Shown: positions 10,528-22,101 of the stretch, one piece after another
Position numbering within the stretch: the first letter of the stretch is position 1
Layout of the letters: each line of letters starts with the position of its first letter
Assembly: GCA_018296165.2 (NCBI GenBank)
Contig: JACKQL020000005.1
Coordinates: forward strand, 1,054,001 to 1,118,000
Length of the DNA: 64,000 bases
Source: Termitomyces sp. T153
Taxonomy: Eukaryota > Basidiomycota > Agaricomycetes > Agaricales > Lyophyllaceae
Direction: 5' to 3'
Notes under the pieces: generated by a model
Told to the model about the DNA's origin: nothing
Seen by the model: only the letters and a program-made list of their open reading frames with translations
The model's database searches: none
Program-made: the position numbers and the translations under genes

Positions 10528-12577
10528 ATGTCTCGCCCCCCGCCGGATGAATTAACAACGACGGTTTTCAATGCTCTTCACTCTCTGTCTCAACAAAACA
10601 AGGCAAATTTTCTGCTGGATACGGCATTAGGTCTCATTCAGGCGGGAAAGTATGGTTGATTTCTGTGACTGCGATGAATGTCGCTTTCCTGATGGTTTTT
10701 TTTTGCAGATATGGACCTGAGGTCGAAAATTACCTCGAGGTATATTTGAAGTCCCCTAATTTGCCCAAGAGAGACATCGCGCGAGCATTGCTCGCCCGAG
10801 GCACTGCTCGTAAAGCAGGTGGAGACATGCTCCTTGCCAAGGCACATCAAGGTAAACTTAACTTATTATGGAAGTCGTACAAGTGTGCTGATACATCGAC
10901 GTGTAGACTTTCAAGCTGTGCTCAAGCTTGACCCTTCCAACCGCGAGATACAGCAACACATACGACGAGAAAGACGGGTACGATATTTTTGGACCCGTAT
11001 CTGTTACTCAATCAAACTCACGCGTCAAGTAGATTCGCTTCATGACTGAACCCGCATCTCAACGAGCTCCACTCGAAGTATGGGAACGAATTGCATCCCA
11101 CATCCCACGATACCATCTCCGCACTTGGCTCTTTGTGTCGTCCTTTCACAGAGAGATTGCGGTCCGACAGATATTCCACACCCTCGACATATACTTTGGC
11201 GAGGACACGGAAAACCTCAACCGTGGACTAGATATATTCGATCGCGCCAAAGCGGATCCTATCTTCGCAAGCCGTGTTAAGTCCCTACGGCTCCATTGGG
11301 CGTATGAAGAGGGCGATATGCTTGACCTTATGACTCGGATCTTCAAAACGGCGCTGCCCGAGTTCAAAGCTCTTGTGGACTTCGAGTGGATCGGATATCC
11401 GGAGCTACGGGCAGAAATGGTACAAGCTGTCCTCAACAGTCAACCATATCTGAAAGGGCTCGGTCTCATGTGAGTTCACTTCCATCATCATAAGCACGAT
11501 GTCTCTACTCATCCATAAATCACTAGTGGCTGGCATTTCGACGCCGTCGGCGTATCCGCCTTCCGAAATCTACGAAAATTTACCCTACGAGCCGAAGACG
11601 ACGATGGCTTTGCAGATATGGGCGAAGTCCGCACCGTACTAGATCAAAACCGTGGCACCCTTCGACACCTAATCCTAGGCGCCTATCTCGCCCGGAACCA
11701 CTCATGGGACACCGCATTCCAATCGCCAACGATCAAAAACCTAACGCACCTCGATCTCGTAGATACACGGATATCACACATCGTCTTCGCTCGTATAGCA
11801 CACGCTCATAATTTACAAAGTCTCACGCTACACGGAACGTTTGAGGAGCCAGGATCTGCTGCCGTTGTTCTAAACGGTGATCAGATTATAGATGACGATC
11901 ATACATTCCTCCCCCATCTCGAGGCGTTCCGTTTCGTGGTACTGGGTCACGACGACGAGTTAGCGATGTATCAGAGCGTCACCCAGTTCCTACGGCGGCG
12001 AAAACGACTACGTCGACTCGATCTCGGGACGTGTCCATGGGATCTGGTGCTTGATCTGTTGCCCGAACTCTCAGGGCTCCGTGTTCTAGGCGTACGGATA
12101 GCGAATCTGACACATACAGCGCTCACTTCGCTCGTTAACGCAATACCAAAAGAGATGGCTGCCGTCACCGTCACTACGACCGTCTCGGATAAAATACTTA
12201 GCACCTACGCTGGTCTCTTTTCACGCTTCCATTCATTAGCTTTCTTGCATCTAGCCTGCACTTCTCAAAGGCGGCCAAAACCCAATCTTATGTCCGAGAA
12301 GGAATTTCAGGTGCAAACGAAGCTATGGAACTCAAGTGCAAGGAGTATAGCGACGGTACTCCCGTCACTTGATTTTGTGGGGTGGCATGGGGAGCATTAT
12401 GTCGTTGTGCGAACGGATGAGAGTGAGGGTGAGCCAAGATGTAGTGTGGACTTGAAGGAGCTGCCGGCGAGAAGGAGGCTGGATTGCGGAAAGGGGGTTG
12501 ATCTGGGAAGTGCGGATACGGAATGGTTGGAGAGGAAGGATGTGCCGATGGATTATGAGATGCCTGGGTTGGAGTAG
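10528..12577 (+). CDS. TPR-like N-terminus fused to F-box and leucine-rich-repeat-like protein
   Basis: F-box proteins are substrate adaptors of SCF ubiquitin ligases: the F-box binds Skp1 and the C-terminal repeats bind the target. Five exons fit: 10528-10649, 10709-10851, 10907-10977, 11033-11469, 11527-12577 (607 residues). Residues 1 to about 110 form helices with a TPR-like last repeat ending LKLDPSNREIQQHI. The F-box-like segment follows at about 120-160: APLEVWERIASHIPRYHLRT. The remainder has Leu-rich stretches such as LTHLDLVDTRI, LQSLTLHGTF and LRRLDLGTCPWDL, spaced like leucine-rich repeats. The splice joining both parts, ERR then IRFMTEP, is in frame, so I read one gene rather than two; the ATG at 11042 would give an F-box protein alone. 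Its 3' end faces the acyl-CoA oxidase gene with about 254 bases between. The ubiquitin-ligase role is inferred from the domains. Confidence 0.75.
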
Positions 12578-12831
12578 AGTGGATCGATCGAGTTTGTACA
12601 ATCTTGGTTTGAAATCTGTAGTAATGAATGTACTTGTAGCATACCCTGTAACACAACTTGCAACACAAATCACTCATAGTATATTCCAGGTATTGGTCTC
12701 ATGTACATGTTCAAGCGATGTCAGAATTGAATGAATAATTTATTAACTCGATCAGTCTTTGATTTTACCGTAATACACTTAGATATATGTTTTAAATTGA
12801 TCGTACTTCGCAGCATCCACCCGAGATGAAA

Positions 12832-15571
12832 TCACAGCTTGGCCTGGGCTTTTGATTGCCTGTTGCCCCTCTCTAGGATATGCTTGATAGATTTCGCATA
12901 AGCGTTCGTCACATCAGTCTTGTTCAAAGGCTCTGCTTGCGCACGCTCCCACAACGCGTTGTAGACATTGCCGTCGTACACACCCAAAGCACTAGTAGCG
13001 GATTTCTCATGTCAGAAGGGTGATCGGAGGCAACATAAGGACTGAAGAACGTACCTGTCGAGCACCCAGTCGTCGATGCCGAAGGCATCAGTGAGGCCGA
13101 TAGCGTTGGACAAGAGGCTGCGGCACAAGGCATCGATCGCAAGTCGGAGGTTGCGTGCGGAGTCTGTCGACTCCTTAGCATTGACGGGGCCAGCGCGCAG
13201 GAGTCCGAAAGAGTATAGTTCGACAAGCGCGCCTTCGACGACGGTCAGGAGGTACTGGATGATGGTAAGATCGATATAATGGATGTAAAAGTTTAAAGAC
13301 ACGCACGAGCACCAACAACCTCTTAGTGACAGCCAGAGTCTCACCCTTAAGCGCAACACCAGCAGGACCAACAGTGCTAAGTCCGTCAATGATCTTGCCA
13401 ACTTGCGCCGCGACGAACGCCTCGGTCACCGCCTTGGCTACACGTTGATTCACGCTGGCATCAGCCTGGTTCTTGGTTTTTGCGTGCTCGCGGACAACGA
13501 GGGCTGCACGCCATTCGAGGAGGGCTATTGAGGTCTGAGCGTCGTTCCATGACTCGAGGGAAGGAGATGAAGCGGCAGGCTGTTTGGACAGGAGAAGGCG
13601 AAGGTAGGCCGTCGATGGGGAGAGGGAAACGGCCGAGGGGTTGGCGGAGGTGGTGAGGTTGGTGTAGGATTTGAGCGCGGCGCGGACGACTTGTTGGTCG
13701 AGCACGAAGTTGTCTCCTTCGTAGCTGCATCGTTGAAGTGAATAAGTTATCAAGGAAGCTAGAATCAAGGATGACTTACGTGGCACTGGGCAGGAAATCG
13801 GCATAAAGCCTGCCAAGGCCTGAGAATGCGCTGAAGCCGTGTCCACCCATCGCACGACGGGCAACTTCGGCGTCCTCAACCGCGATTGTGGTAGCGAGCA
13901 CCTTTAGACCACTGGTGGTAGCGTGCATTTCAGCAAGGAGGGAGGTGTCGCCCGAGGCGAGACGTGATGACATCGTGTTGAAAGCCGAGAGCTGTTCGAA
14001 ATGCGAGGGTCAATCATTCGGTTGATGGAGGGGAGAAAATTGACGCACCAAGGAGCGGCCAAGTTGGATAAACACGTAGGCGTGCGAGAGGATGGGAAGG
14101 AGGCGAATATATTGAGAGGGGTAGGTGATGACCTGCTGCTCGAGACCATCACGGCTCTTGGAACCTTGACGACGAACCGTCGAGTAGCGAATCGAGATTG
14201 TTGCAGCTGGTTGAAGAAGGTTTAGTCAGTAACCGACCTCGTTTCACTATAGCTCGAAGCTGTACCTTTAGCCATGACCCAACCCAAGCTGGTAATCATG
14301 CTATTATGGCGCTGATCAATATTCACAGGACAACTTGATCTGGAAGATTGAAAGCTTACTTTGCGCGAATGTACAACATCTAGATGTCAAACAGGTGAGT
14401 CCATCATTCGTGAAAATCAGGGGATGGGACACGTACGCCGCCATAACTGAGTTTCGCGTGGGGTGGCTGGACATACTTTCCATCATCGGTGACCTGCGCG
14501 AATTTGGAAAGCATGTTCTCCTTGGGTATACGGACGTGGTCGAAGCGGGCAAACCCGTTGTCCACTGTTGTGAATCCACCATGAACCTTGGGACCTTAGT
14601 GACCGTATCAGCAAAAATTTCAATGTGAAATATAAAAATTAACAAGTACTCACCAATGTCACCAATAATTCTGCCAGGTAGGCTCTTATGATCTTCTATA
14701 AAGCACGATCAACACGGCGATACGGAACATAGATGTCATTCACGTACCCAAGCTTCGTAGCTGGATGAAGAACAAATGGGGACCAACATCCTTTCCACCA
14801 GGGAGGATAAGCTTCGCCTGCACAACACCATGGGTCGCTGTCTTTCCCAGCGCGCCAACCCACCACTTGCTGCTCGTCAACGACGGCGAGTTGATTTCGA
14901 ACTCGCGTGTCTCGGGTAGGTAGGTAGCTGTCGTTTCGAGTGAAGAGACGTTTGTGCCGTGTCCAAGTTCAGTTTGGAGGTAGCAGCCTAGGATGCCACG
15001 GGTAGCGATCAAGTCACCATACTTGGCGATCAGTTCGGGGGAGCCTTGGGAGAGGATTACGGGTTGGAAGGCTGATAAGGGTGAAGGTGAGCGACTGAAA
15101 GTTTGTAAGGCTTGGAACACATACCGGTGTTGTGGAGATTGATGGGGTTCGCCTCGCCGAAACTGTTGAAAGCAATGAGGGTCTCTTCATGGGACCAGTT
15201 GTGCTTCTCTTGCAGCTCGTAAACGCGGTTTACCATAGAAACCCCGCGTTCATATCGATGTGTTCGATCCATGAAGTCCCTGTATCATTGCGCAAATGCT
15301 CAGTACAAAGTCGAAGTCGGCGTCGAAGGGTTGATACGTACTTTTGAGACTTGTCAAAGGCAGGATCGTTCTTCATGATCGAGACTACATTCTGCAGCTT
15401 CTGGTACTCCTTGCGTCCATCTGTGGTGTAACTTTAATAGCAAATCAATAGTCGTGGCGCGAAATACTCACTATGGAGCAGGTCCCTGACGGCAACAACG
15501 TCGATAGCCGTTGCCGCCCTGGCAGACGCCATATCCTGAGTTGCTCTTTGGGCTACGTTGTTTCCAGACAT
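12832..15571 (-). CDS. Peroxisomal acyl-CoA oxidase
   Basis: Acyl-CoA oxidase does the first step of peroxisomal beta-oxidation: it oxidises acyl-CoA to trans-2-enoyl-CoA with FAD and passes electrons to oxygen, giving hydrogen peroxide. Thirteen exons fit: 15571-15472, 15420-15342, 15279-15125, 15071-14748, 14695-14654, 14594-14437, 14379-14360, 14300-14266, 14206-14049, 13991-13780, 13724-13307, 13254-13055, 12991-12832 (686 residues, usual for the family). Family motifs are LQTELGHGTNVSSLETTATY near the flavin and substrate site, SIRYSTVRRQ, and GGHGF followed by SATYEGDN, whose Glu is the expected catalytic base. The last residues are KAQAKL; AKL is a working variant of the PTS1 peroxisome signal and agrees with the location. 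Exons of 20 and 35 nt occur in the middle. The gene is head-to-head with the La gene across 1.6 kb. Confidence 0.93.
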
Positions 15572-17209
15572 TCTAAGTTTGAATACGGTCTAAGGTTGGA
15601 AAAAACAGGGGAGGAAATGGGGAAAAATTGCATGTTCGGCCAGGTTTAAATCTGTGAAGATGGACCCGGAAGTTCCGACTTCGAGCCAGTCCGGCTTTGT
15701 TTCTACCCGGTAATAGCCGGTGATTTTACCCCCGTTTTTGAATCGCCCCATGGGGCCCGAGTCTGGACTAGTCTGGGCGTAATCGTTCCTCAAAGTTGGC
15801 ACAACGACCGGACTGTCATAGGGAAATCAAAGGACGCTATATCGCTGCAAAACGCTGCAACAGAACTTCCAAGGAATGATGCTCTCAGATTTATTCTCCT
15901 TGCGCTCTGGTCACAAAGAGTCACGCTATCAGAATGATCCGCCGGGCGCTATGCATCCCGCCGCCGACTTGTCGGCATGCGTTTCTCGTTCCAGAGGTCA
16001 AATTTTCAACGGAAAATGGGGGTCTTTGTATTCAATATATTGAATGTCATGGATCACTCAAGAATTCCCTTCAAAAGCTTCTGTATCGATCCTTTCATGA
16101 GCTCGCTGTGGCCAACGACGAGTAGCGCGGTTGCCTGAATTGAACAGCCGTGACTGCCAAGCATGCCTGATTTTCCGACTTCACCCTTTTCAATAAGAAA
16201 GCGGTCGATCAAAGTCGATGCGCGGACGGTTTCAAAATTGCGCTTAACTTGGGTATACGGGGATATAGCTAGATGACGTTTACAAGGCCAAATCGTGTTG
16301 ACTAACGTTGCGCACTAGAGCCATACCGTTGAGGATATGCCTCGCTTGAGTCATCGCGCTCGAGACCCGACAAAACAAGGATGACAAAACAAGTCTTTGT
16401 CAAAAATGTCGTAAAAGGTATCGAGTAACGAAAGATACACAAGAGGCGTTGGCTGAAGTCTAGGTAAACCGGGAAAACAGCCAGAGGTGTTTCTGGTACC
16501 GGGGACGTTAACGTACTCTGACGCCAAAAATCATGCTGCACCAAATCTAGACTCTATCTGGACCTCAACTGTCTTTTTGATCTTATCATCCAGGCGTTGA
16601 GGCTCTACTCGCTTTCGCTTTCGAATAATGGAGGAGAACTTTCAGCAGCCAGTAAATTCAGATGTTCGACCATGGAAGTTTCTCGTATATAGGAAGCCGA
16701 CCGTCGTGCATGGAGCTCGAAGAGTTTTGTTGGACGAGCATTGAGCCTATATGTTCCTGAGTGGGTCCGATTTCGAGCAGTGAACGGCAGTGCAGAAGGA
16801 GTCAACTAGAGCCGTGGTCCTACAAGATGCTCCCGACCTTCTATGACATTGAAGAGGACGGTTTGACCTTCGGAGATTGAGTCCAGAAAGGATATTTCAT
16901 CTTTGAGCCATTATTTTCACGGGCGTCAGACACATTGAGTAGGAACATCTAGTCAATAAGTATTTGTAACGAAGCTCAGGGGTAGAGGGAACTTGATAAC
17001 CGATTATGATCTTATCATATCTAGACCCTAACCCATCTCGACAGTCTTATCATCAAAAATTGTAATCAGAGATCAGAGTCGCGCTAAAAACTGTCGTTCG
17101 TGCCACCCGTGATAATTCGACAGTCCTCAGCCACTTCAAAAGCTTACCTTAAAGCCTTATTTCTCTTCCATCTATCTATATATCTCATTTATTAAATCTC
17201 ATTGTAAAC
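15572..17209. other. Divergent intergenic region between acyl-CoA oxidase and La genes
   Basis: No supported gene in about 1.6 kb. It must hold both promoters. Small open frames (15934-16125, 16302-16544, 16605-16805) lack recognisable domains. Just before the La start the sequence is A/T-rich with TATATATC at about 17175. Confidence 0.5.
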
Positions 17210-19353
17210 ATGGCCGAGGAAGATGTCACGATGGCTACCGCGTCGGAGGCGCCGGCGGTTCCTGAAGAGTCCAAGGCGGAGACTTCGACTTCTGGCACTG
17301 TTGCTGAGACAACATCAACTGATGCTGGAGGGGAAGATGCAGAGGTACAGGCAAAGGCTGCTGCTCAAAGTGTGTCTCTGGCTTGTTTCGTGAAGTCCTC
17401 ATATTGACTAAATGTTTCCTAAAGTCGAATTTTACTTTGGAGATGCGAACCTTCCATTTGATAAGTGAGTCATTGAATGATACATTTTTTACTGGAAATA
17501 CAATGGTATATGGGTTGCGAGCGAGACAATACGCGTTTCTCTTCTGTTGTTCGTTTAATTCACCTCATCTTGTCCTTTACTTCCAACCATCATGCATGTC
17601 ATTTGTGCTCAACATCCCTATTCTCACTTTAAGTCTTCTAATTCCGGCATTAACTAACTTATCTATCCTAGATTTATGTGGACGCTCTACACAAAAGACC
17701 CAGATCACTGGGTCCCCATCGAAACCGTCTCCTCCTTCAAACGCATGCGCGAATACTCCGCACGGGGGGCTGACTGGGTTGTCGCAGCCTTACGCACCAG
17801 CACCTTCCTCGAAGTTGACGCAGAAGGCAAGCGCGTTCGTCGCCGTACAGAAGTCCAGAAACCCAAGGGGCAGTACGAGCGGAGCGTATACGCAGTGCGT
17901 TTCAAATATCCATTTTCCTGATCTATGACGCCGATGTACGGGGGGTGAATACAGAAAGGGTTCCCGGACGAAGAACCGACGTTACAGAAGAGGTTGGAGG
18001 CCTTCTTTGGGAAGTATGGGAAGACAAATGCAGTGCGTATGAGGCGCACAGAGGATAAGAAGTTTAAAGTCCGTTTCTTATTCATTTCTTTTTATTTACC
18101 CTCACATGGGTCATAGAACTCGGTCTTTGCAGAGTTCGCCGACTTTGCGACCGTCGATGTGTTCCTCAAGGCTGACCCCAAGCCCACATTTGAGGGCAAG
18201 GAGCTCTTAATCATGACAAAGTACGTTACAATCCTTTCCCCCTCCCTCTCTTCTTTATTCCGCCAACGTACCCTCTTCCAGAGACGCCTACTGCGAAATG
18301 AAAATCAAAGAAAAAGGACTAACGGGCAAATCTGCCAATCACCGCCGTGAAATTATGTCCACCGGACGCGGATTCAACGCCTTCCGTGAGATGGCCCGCG
18401 CTAATGCTCAAAACAAAGATGGCGCTAGTGCTAGTGCACCAGCCGAGAAGAAAGACGTGTATCTGGAATTCATGGGTACGAAATTGCTGATCCACCAGGA
18501 TGAGGAGGGGGTAGGGAGTGTCAAGCCAGAGGATGTCCCGTTTGTGAGGGGTGCAACGTTGAAATTCGAGGGGTGTGGTGGGGATGTGTCGTGGTCCGAT
18601 ATCAAGGTGCGTTGATTATAAGACTCTACTTGTTGACGAATCCTCATATGGTGCAGAACCCGATTAAAGAGAAGTTCGAAGGTCGGGTACCGTTTATTAA
18701 GTATATGCGCGGGGAGGATTCAGGGCTTGTTGGTTTCCATAAGGCGCTGACGGAGGATGAGATTCAGATTGTGAAAGATACAATCAAGACGTTGAATTCG
18801 AAGGAGGTTTCATGGAGTGTTCCTGATGGTGAGTTATATTTGATAATTCCATACATATACGTTTTGTCCATATTCGTTCCGCTCGCCTTCCTGTCGGAAT
18901 TCCCTTCTTCCGCACTTCCTCCCTTGTTTGCCATATGGGAATGAAGTACATACTGATGTTTCTCCTACCTCAGAAACGACAGAAAAAGCCTTTCAAATTG
19001 AACGTGCCCAATCCTCCGCCAGATCTGCCCTTGAATCAACCTTCGGCGGCTCAAGTGGACGTGGTCGCGGACGCGGTCGCGGGCGTGGTGGTGCTAGGGG
19101 CCGGGGAGGGCGAGGCGGCAGGGACGGCGGTGGACGCGGGCGGGGAGGACGGGCAGCCGGAGGTCGTGGTCGTGAGGGAACAGATAAGGATGGGAAAGCT
19201 AAGGAACCTGGTTCTGAGGAAGTGGGCGAGAAAAGGAAGAGAGCGGTAGAGCCAGATGGGGGACCAGATGTGGGGATCAGGGGAAAACAGGCCCCACCGG
19301 TGCTGCAGAGTGCTGCGAAGAAAGCGAAGACGGAGGGGGATGCTACATCATGA
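17210..19353 (+). CDS. La-type RNA-binding protein (LHP1-like)
   Basis: La proteins bind the 3' UUU-OH end of new RNA polymerase III transcripts, protect tRNA precursors and help RNA folding in the nucleus. Eight exons fit: 17210-17369, 17425-17464, 17672-17894, 17955-18068, 18117-18220, 18282-18606, 18657-18828, 18974-19353 (505 residues). The La motif starts near residue 54 with IEFYFGDANLPFDKFM. An RRM1 follows at about 138-215 (SVYAKGFPDEEPTL, then SVFAEFADF). A second RRM-like domain lies at about 270-375 (VYLEFMGTKLLIH, then GRVPFIKYMRG). The C-terminus is Arg/Gly-rich (GRGRGRGRGGARGRGG), then basic with KRKRA and KKAKTE, likely nuclear signals. Intron 2 is 207 nt and has a clear branch-point TAACTAAC before its acceptor. 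Confidence 0.92.
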
Positions 19354-19645
19354 TTTTCAATGACATAAAAGACGTAGATGTCACCTTGCTTGCGGCTCGT
19401 ATGTTATGTCCCGTCGATCTTTTACGAAGTTTGAATTATGGTGTAAATCAAGGCAGTAAAGAATGTAAAACATGAGAGGTTGTGTAGCCGACTTGACTCA
19501 GTTGTTATGCGTGCGTATGGGTGGCTGGTTCAGGTTTCCGTACGGCTTTCAACGATGTCGTACGCAGTGACCCCAGCTTGGACAATAATGATGAAATCTT
19601 CCTCCTACTATCATGAGTTCGTCAAACGCTGCATCCGAAGATTGT

Positions 19646-20960
19646 CTATACATTGAGGAGTCTTTTAGCTATTTGCCAAACAACCAGTGATATACTATGC
19701 ATGGGGACCTGCTTGATTAATCCTATCCCCAAACCTGAAAAGAATCCACCCCAACGTGCCAGGGTCCAGATGCGTGTCACAGTCTCACGAAAACCAATCA
19801 TCCTTTCCGGAAAGCCAGCGCCACTTGCCTGTTGAGTACGACGAATAACCTCTAATGGGTAAGTCGCCACTTGAGCAACAGTTCCCGAAATTGCACCGAT
19901 AACAAGATGTATCCGCGTCTGATAAGCGTCTAATGTTTCACGGCTGAATCGTTCACGTGATTGTGCATTCAATGTTTCCCATATCAAAAAAATTCCACCT
20001 CGATAGGGTACGGTCCCAAGTGCGGAAACAGTAAAACCGCGATAGAAATGCAAAGCTGGTAGTAGAGAATGAGCCCTTCCTTCAGCCCAGATAGTGCGTA
20101 TGGCATTCCATGGACTCGGCCGATGGGAATAAGATTTCATTTCAATGGCCATACGGACTCGAATCAGCTCGAAGGGATATGTGAAAGGCATAGCCGATAT
20201 TCCTGTCACGTTGTAAGAATGATTGACAGAGGAAAGAGAAGTGGGCGGCTGACCAGTGATAGCCCCAGCCAGAAATCGTTTAAAGGGTGTCTGGGATTCA
20301 CGAGTGGGTATTAATATCTATAACAAACTCTGACGTTAAAAAGATGCGATGCATATGAGATAAGGGACTTACTCGACTTGTTTGCTCGTATATTGTGTAT
20401 CCAATCGCTGCATGAGGGATAGCTCGAGCGAGTGTCAAGGTGTGACCCTATGTACAAGAGCCATCAGAGAATTTGTACACGAGGCCATTCCATTTTACAA
20501 ACTTGATAAAGGCCTCTGAATCCCTGCGTTTTCACAATGAGCCGCATTGCATCTACAACACCTCTCCGAGAACCTTCGTGAAGGTCATGAGTACGGATGC
20601 TGAGGATGGTTATTATTTGACAGATACCTGAGAATCGTCGAAAATCAGCATTGTGCGTTTGAAACAGGATTTTGATTCGGTCCAAAGGAGCGACTGCAGT
20701 CTTCGCCTGATTGAACACATGTCACAATCAGGCCCTCTGAATGAGTCCTAGTCAAATATCCTAAAAGATGGTAAAACTTACAATGCCACCCGCGAAGCCT
20801 CCCGCCAAGGCGGAGCGGACAACAAAATCAAGGCCCGTAGGACTATCTACTATCTTCGAAAAGTCAAGCATAAGCCCCCCTGCCCCAGAAGACGAAAAAC
20901 GTGTGATTATGAGTAAAATAGTGGCAGTGTTATGGACCCACCGTGTGCTCCAGCGGCCAT
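19646..20960 (-). CDS. Mitochondrial carrier protein, LEU5/CoA-transporter-like
   Basis: Members of this family move solutes across the inner mitochondrial membrane; the LEU5 group is tied to coenzyme A accumulation in the matrix. Seven exons fit: 20960-20942, 20879-20782, 20706-20628, 20573-20503, 20447-20373, 20317-20254, 20202-19646 (320 residues, normal for the family). The three carrier signatures are present, one per repeat: PLDRIK, PFELIR and PLEVIRR. Each repeat has two predicted membrane helices. Assignment to the LEU5/SLC25A16-SLC25A42 group rests on overall similarity, including FRGLYQGH and LHFYRGFTVSALGTVPYRGG; another CoA or nucleotide carrier remains possible. The first exon is only 19 nt. 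The gene converges on the La gene with 292 bases between their stops. Confidence 0.85.
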
Positions 20961-21514
20961 GACCTTTTTATGTAACGCGTTGTTGCATAACGCGGCGAGC
21001 CTCGCAGAACACGACTTCTCAGTTGCACTAAGTACGCATGCTTTCCACAGCTAAATTCCAAAGTATGTCGATCGCGGGTAAAGAAAAACGGCGGCGACCT
21101 CAACATAAACTGATCCGTGATCCTATAATTCTATGCCATCAGAAAATTCCCGGTTTGATGGAGGTATAAGTTGCTTGTAGGTCTGACTTTACTCGGTTGC
21201 TTTGACATCATCCTCAAACAGTACTTTCAAGAGGATTCCGAGGATCTGTAACACCTGTTGGTGAGTCCTATCGTTCAGTTTTTTGACGTGACAAAACATC
21301 CATGCCCTCATCCCTCCACATGCCCTCATCCCTCCACATGCCCTCATCCCTCCACATGTACTCTCTACGTTTCGAGTTTTTGAAACGACTAGCTGTGGAT
21401 ACCAACAATCGACCTCGTAAACCAAACCGTTACGGGATTGATTGAGTCTGTTATTGTGGAAATAATGTGGAGTGATTCTGAATGAATGGGGCCAAAGGAA
21501 AACACTGGTATCAA
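20961..21514. other. Intergenic region with an 18-bp tandem repeat
   Basis: No supported gene. Apart from the tandem repeat at 21301-21354 I see nothing distinct. Confidence 0.4.
21301..21354. repeat. Three tandem copies of an 18-bp unit
   Basis: CATGCCCTCATCCCTCCA occurs three times without gaps, then CATG. This is a minisatellite; there are no spacers, so it is not CRISPR. Confidence 0.9.
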
Positions 21515-21723
21515 TCACTGCAGGCGCCGGAAGCTGTTTCCTTTGAAACAAATGAAAAAGAAACACGTTATGCCATTCCTAATGCACGTATATATTTCAA
21601 GGGGAAAAAGGCATTAGACAATGGAAAATGACTTTTCCCAAAACCAAAAGCTGACAAAGAAATGGCATAACATGTTTCTTTATCCCTTTTCCCAAGGGAA
21701 TCAACTTCCGGCGCCCGCAGTGA
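21515..21723. mobile_element. MITE-like element with about 63-bp inverted ends
   Basis: The two ends, starting TCACTGCAGGCGCCGGAAG on the left, are imperfect inverted copies running inward to ATGCCATT on each side, with about 85 bp between them. Total length is 209 bp and there is no open frame. Size and structure fit a non-autonomous DNA element. I do not find a clear target duplication, so the family is unknown. Confidence 0.65.
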
Positions 21724-22101
21724 ACCAAGGATCCATTTTCCGGCTGCCCATGATTGAAGCAAGGAGTGGATGCCTAGTGTTTGGGTAGTATGCTCATAAC
21801 CTCCTGGATCTGCCCTGGAGGGATAATTTGGACATTAGAAAGGGAAGGAACAGAAGTAACAGTATGTTCACTTTGTTGATTGGACCACATGCCAGTGCTG
21901 ACTTGGTTACGAGAATTGGATCGATTATGAAAATTGAATCATTTGGCGGGTGACGTGCAATGTGGTACCTGCGCCTGAATCTCCTTCATATTACCCTTAA
22001 AGATTAACGAATGTTATTGTCCAGATTAAGACAAAGACAATAAGGACCGACAACGATGGTAGTTGCTTGTCGAAAGGCAAAACGTCTCAAGTATGCAATG
22101 A
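21724..22101. other. Intergenic region after the MITE-like element
   Basis: No supported gene; 3' flank of the GH79 gene at 22102. Confidence 0.4.

Noticed and set aside
15934..16805. Several frames of 60-80 codons between acyl-CoA oxidase and La
   Set aside because: No domain, signal peptide or splice context; expected by chance in 1.6 kb.
21301..21354. Short regular repeat considered as CRISPR
   Set aside because: Copies are adjacent without spacers, and the host is a eukaryote.
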